DNA from: Rhodocaloribacter litoris
Lineage (GTDB): Bacteria > Bacteroidota > Rhodothermia > Rhodothermales > ISCAR-4553
DNA length: 64,000 bases
Assembly (NCBI RefSeq): GCF_011682235.2
Contig: NZ_CP076718.1
Span: 3,081,868-3,145,867, forward strand
Direction: 5' to 3'
The position numbers and the translations under genes were made by a program. Under the pieces are notes generated by a model, which did not search any database, was not told the DNA's origin, and was given only the letters and a program-made list of their open reading frames with translations. This document shows, one piece after another, positions 63,723-64,000 of this stretch; the first letter of the stretch is position 1; each line of letters opens with the position of its first letter.

Positions 63723-64000
63723 ATGAAACCGCAGGAGCGGGGCGTGCAGCGTTTTCCCCTGCACCTCGACGACGACGAAGCAACGATGGAGCCGGCGGCG
63801 GCCGTCGCCTATGACGAAGCGGTGACGGCGGCCCTCAGCGGCCACGTCTATGACATGCTCGCCCGGCTCGGGGAGGACCCGGACCGGGAGGGCCTCCTGA
63901 AAACCCCCGAGCGCGTGGCGAAAGCCCTGCAGTTCCTCACCCAGGGCTACACGCAGGACCCGCGCGCCATCCTCGAAAGTGCCCTGTTCGAGGAAGACTA
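63723..64000 (+). CDS. folE: GTP cyclohydrolase I (partial, runs off the window)
   Basis: The first 92 residues of FolE are visible. After a nonconserved N-terminus of about 40 residues, [28 protein letters not shown] marks the family start. FolE converts GTP to dihydroneopterin triphosphate for folate, pterin and queuosine synthesis. The catalytic Zn ligands lie beyond the window. Confidence 0.92.
   Translation, partial: MKPQERGVQRFPLHLDDDEATMEPAAAVAYDEAVTAALSGHVYDMLARLGEDPDREGLLKTPERVAKALQFLTQGYTQDPRAILESALFEED

Overview
This window looks like chromosomal DNA of a thermophilic or halophilic member of the Rhodothermota (Rhodothermus-like Bacteroidetes lineage). The evidence is the high GC with C/G-ending codons, a mannosylglycerate synthase that reads almost like the Rhodothermus marinus enzyme, a PorU-like C25 protease of the type IX secretion system with a C-terminal sorting-type domain, and Bacteroidetes-style TAnnTTTG promoter elements. 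The species assignment is inference.

Layout. (1) 1-15546 is a copper/heavy-metal resistance and envelope-stress island. It holds a CopB-type P-type ATPase with a His-rich N-terminus, a DUF411 lipoprotein, two SHOCT-tailed membrane peptides, a Spy/CpxP-like protein with an MMQGG repeat tail, a DUF2231 membrane protein, an isoprenylcysteine-methyltransferase-like protein, a FAD oxidoreductase, a universal stress protein, a site-2 protease, a patatin and two small membrane proteins. These form three leftward transcription units. At the right end sits a CusR/CusS-like two-component system reading rightward. Four identically built operator-like boxes (CTTAA/CTGAA units phased 11-11-10 bp) lie in front of these units, which suggests one regulon. 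(2) 15553-18021 holds a frameshifted methyltransferase and mgs. (3) 18022-28434 is a leftward run: DegT aminotransferase, phosphoglycosyl transferase, NeuD/PglD-like acetyltransferase, GT4, FlaA1/PglF-like dehydratase, then the PorU-like protease. It resembles a diacetamido-sugar (bacillosamine-type) synthesis and priming set next to a T9SS sortase. (4) 28823-50767 and 52720-54186 form a rightward exopolysaccharide locus: Wzc-type BY-kinase, SLBB export protein, UDP-glucose dehydrogenase, UDP-glucuronate decarboxylase, SLC13 permease, ATP sulfurylase/APS kinase, flippase, two novel proteins, glycosyltransferases, Wzy, WecG/TagA, GDP-mannose 3,5-epimerase and a WbaP-like priming enzyme. The block from about 40.1 to 48.9 kb is clearly AT-richer and looks acquired. 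(5) 54205-64000 holds an SDR and an aldehyde dehydrogenase, a receiver plus Hpt-REC-REC phosphorelay pair, GlgX, an outer-membrane barrel-like protein, a HIT protein, a PTPS/QueD protein and the start of folE.

Most notable observations: a complete LAGLIDADG-containing intein (33839-35254, 472 residues) splits the conserved RIFN/TYGPRM motif of the UDP-glucuronate decarboxylase; the four 11-bp-phased operator boxes; an intact solo TnpB element with a canonical right-end hairpin; a decayed MNT/HEPN toxin-antitoxin relic at the edge of the AT-rich island; and the pairing of sugar-priming genes with a PorU-like sortase. No tRNA, rRNA or CRISPR array was seen.
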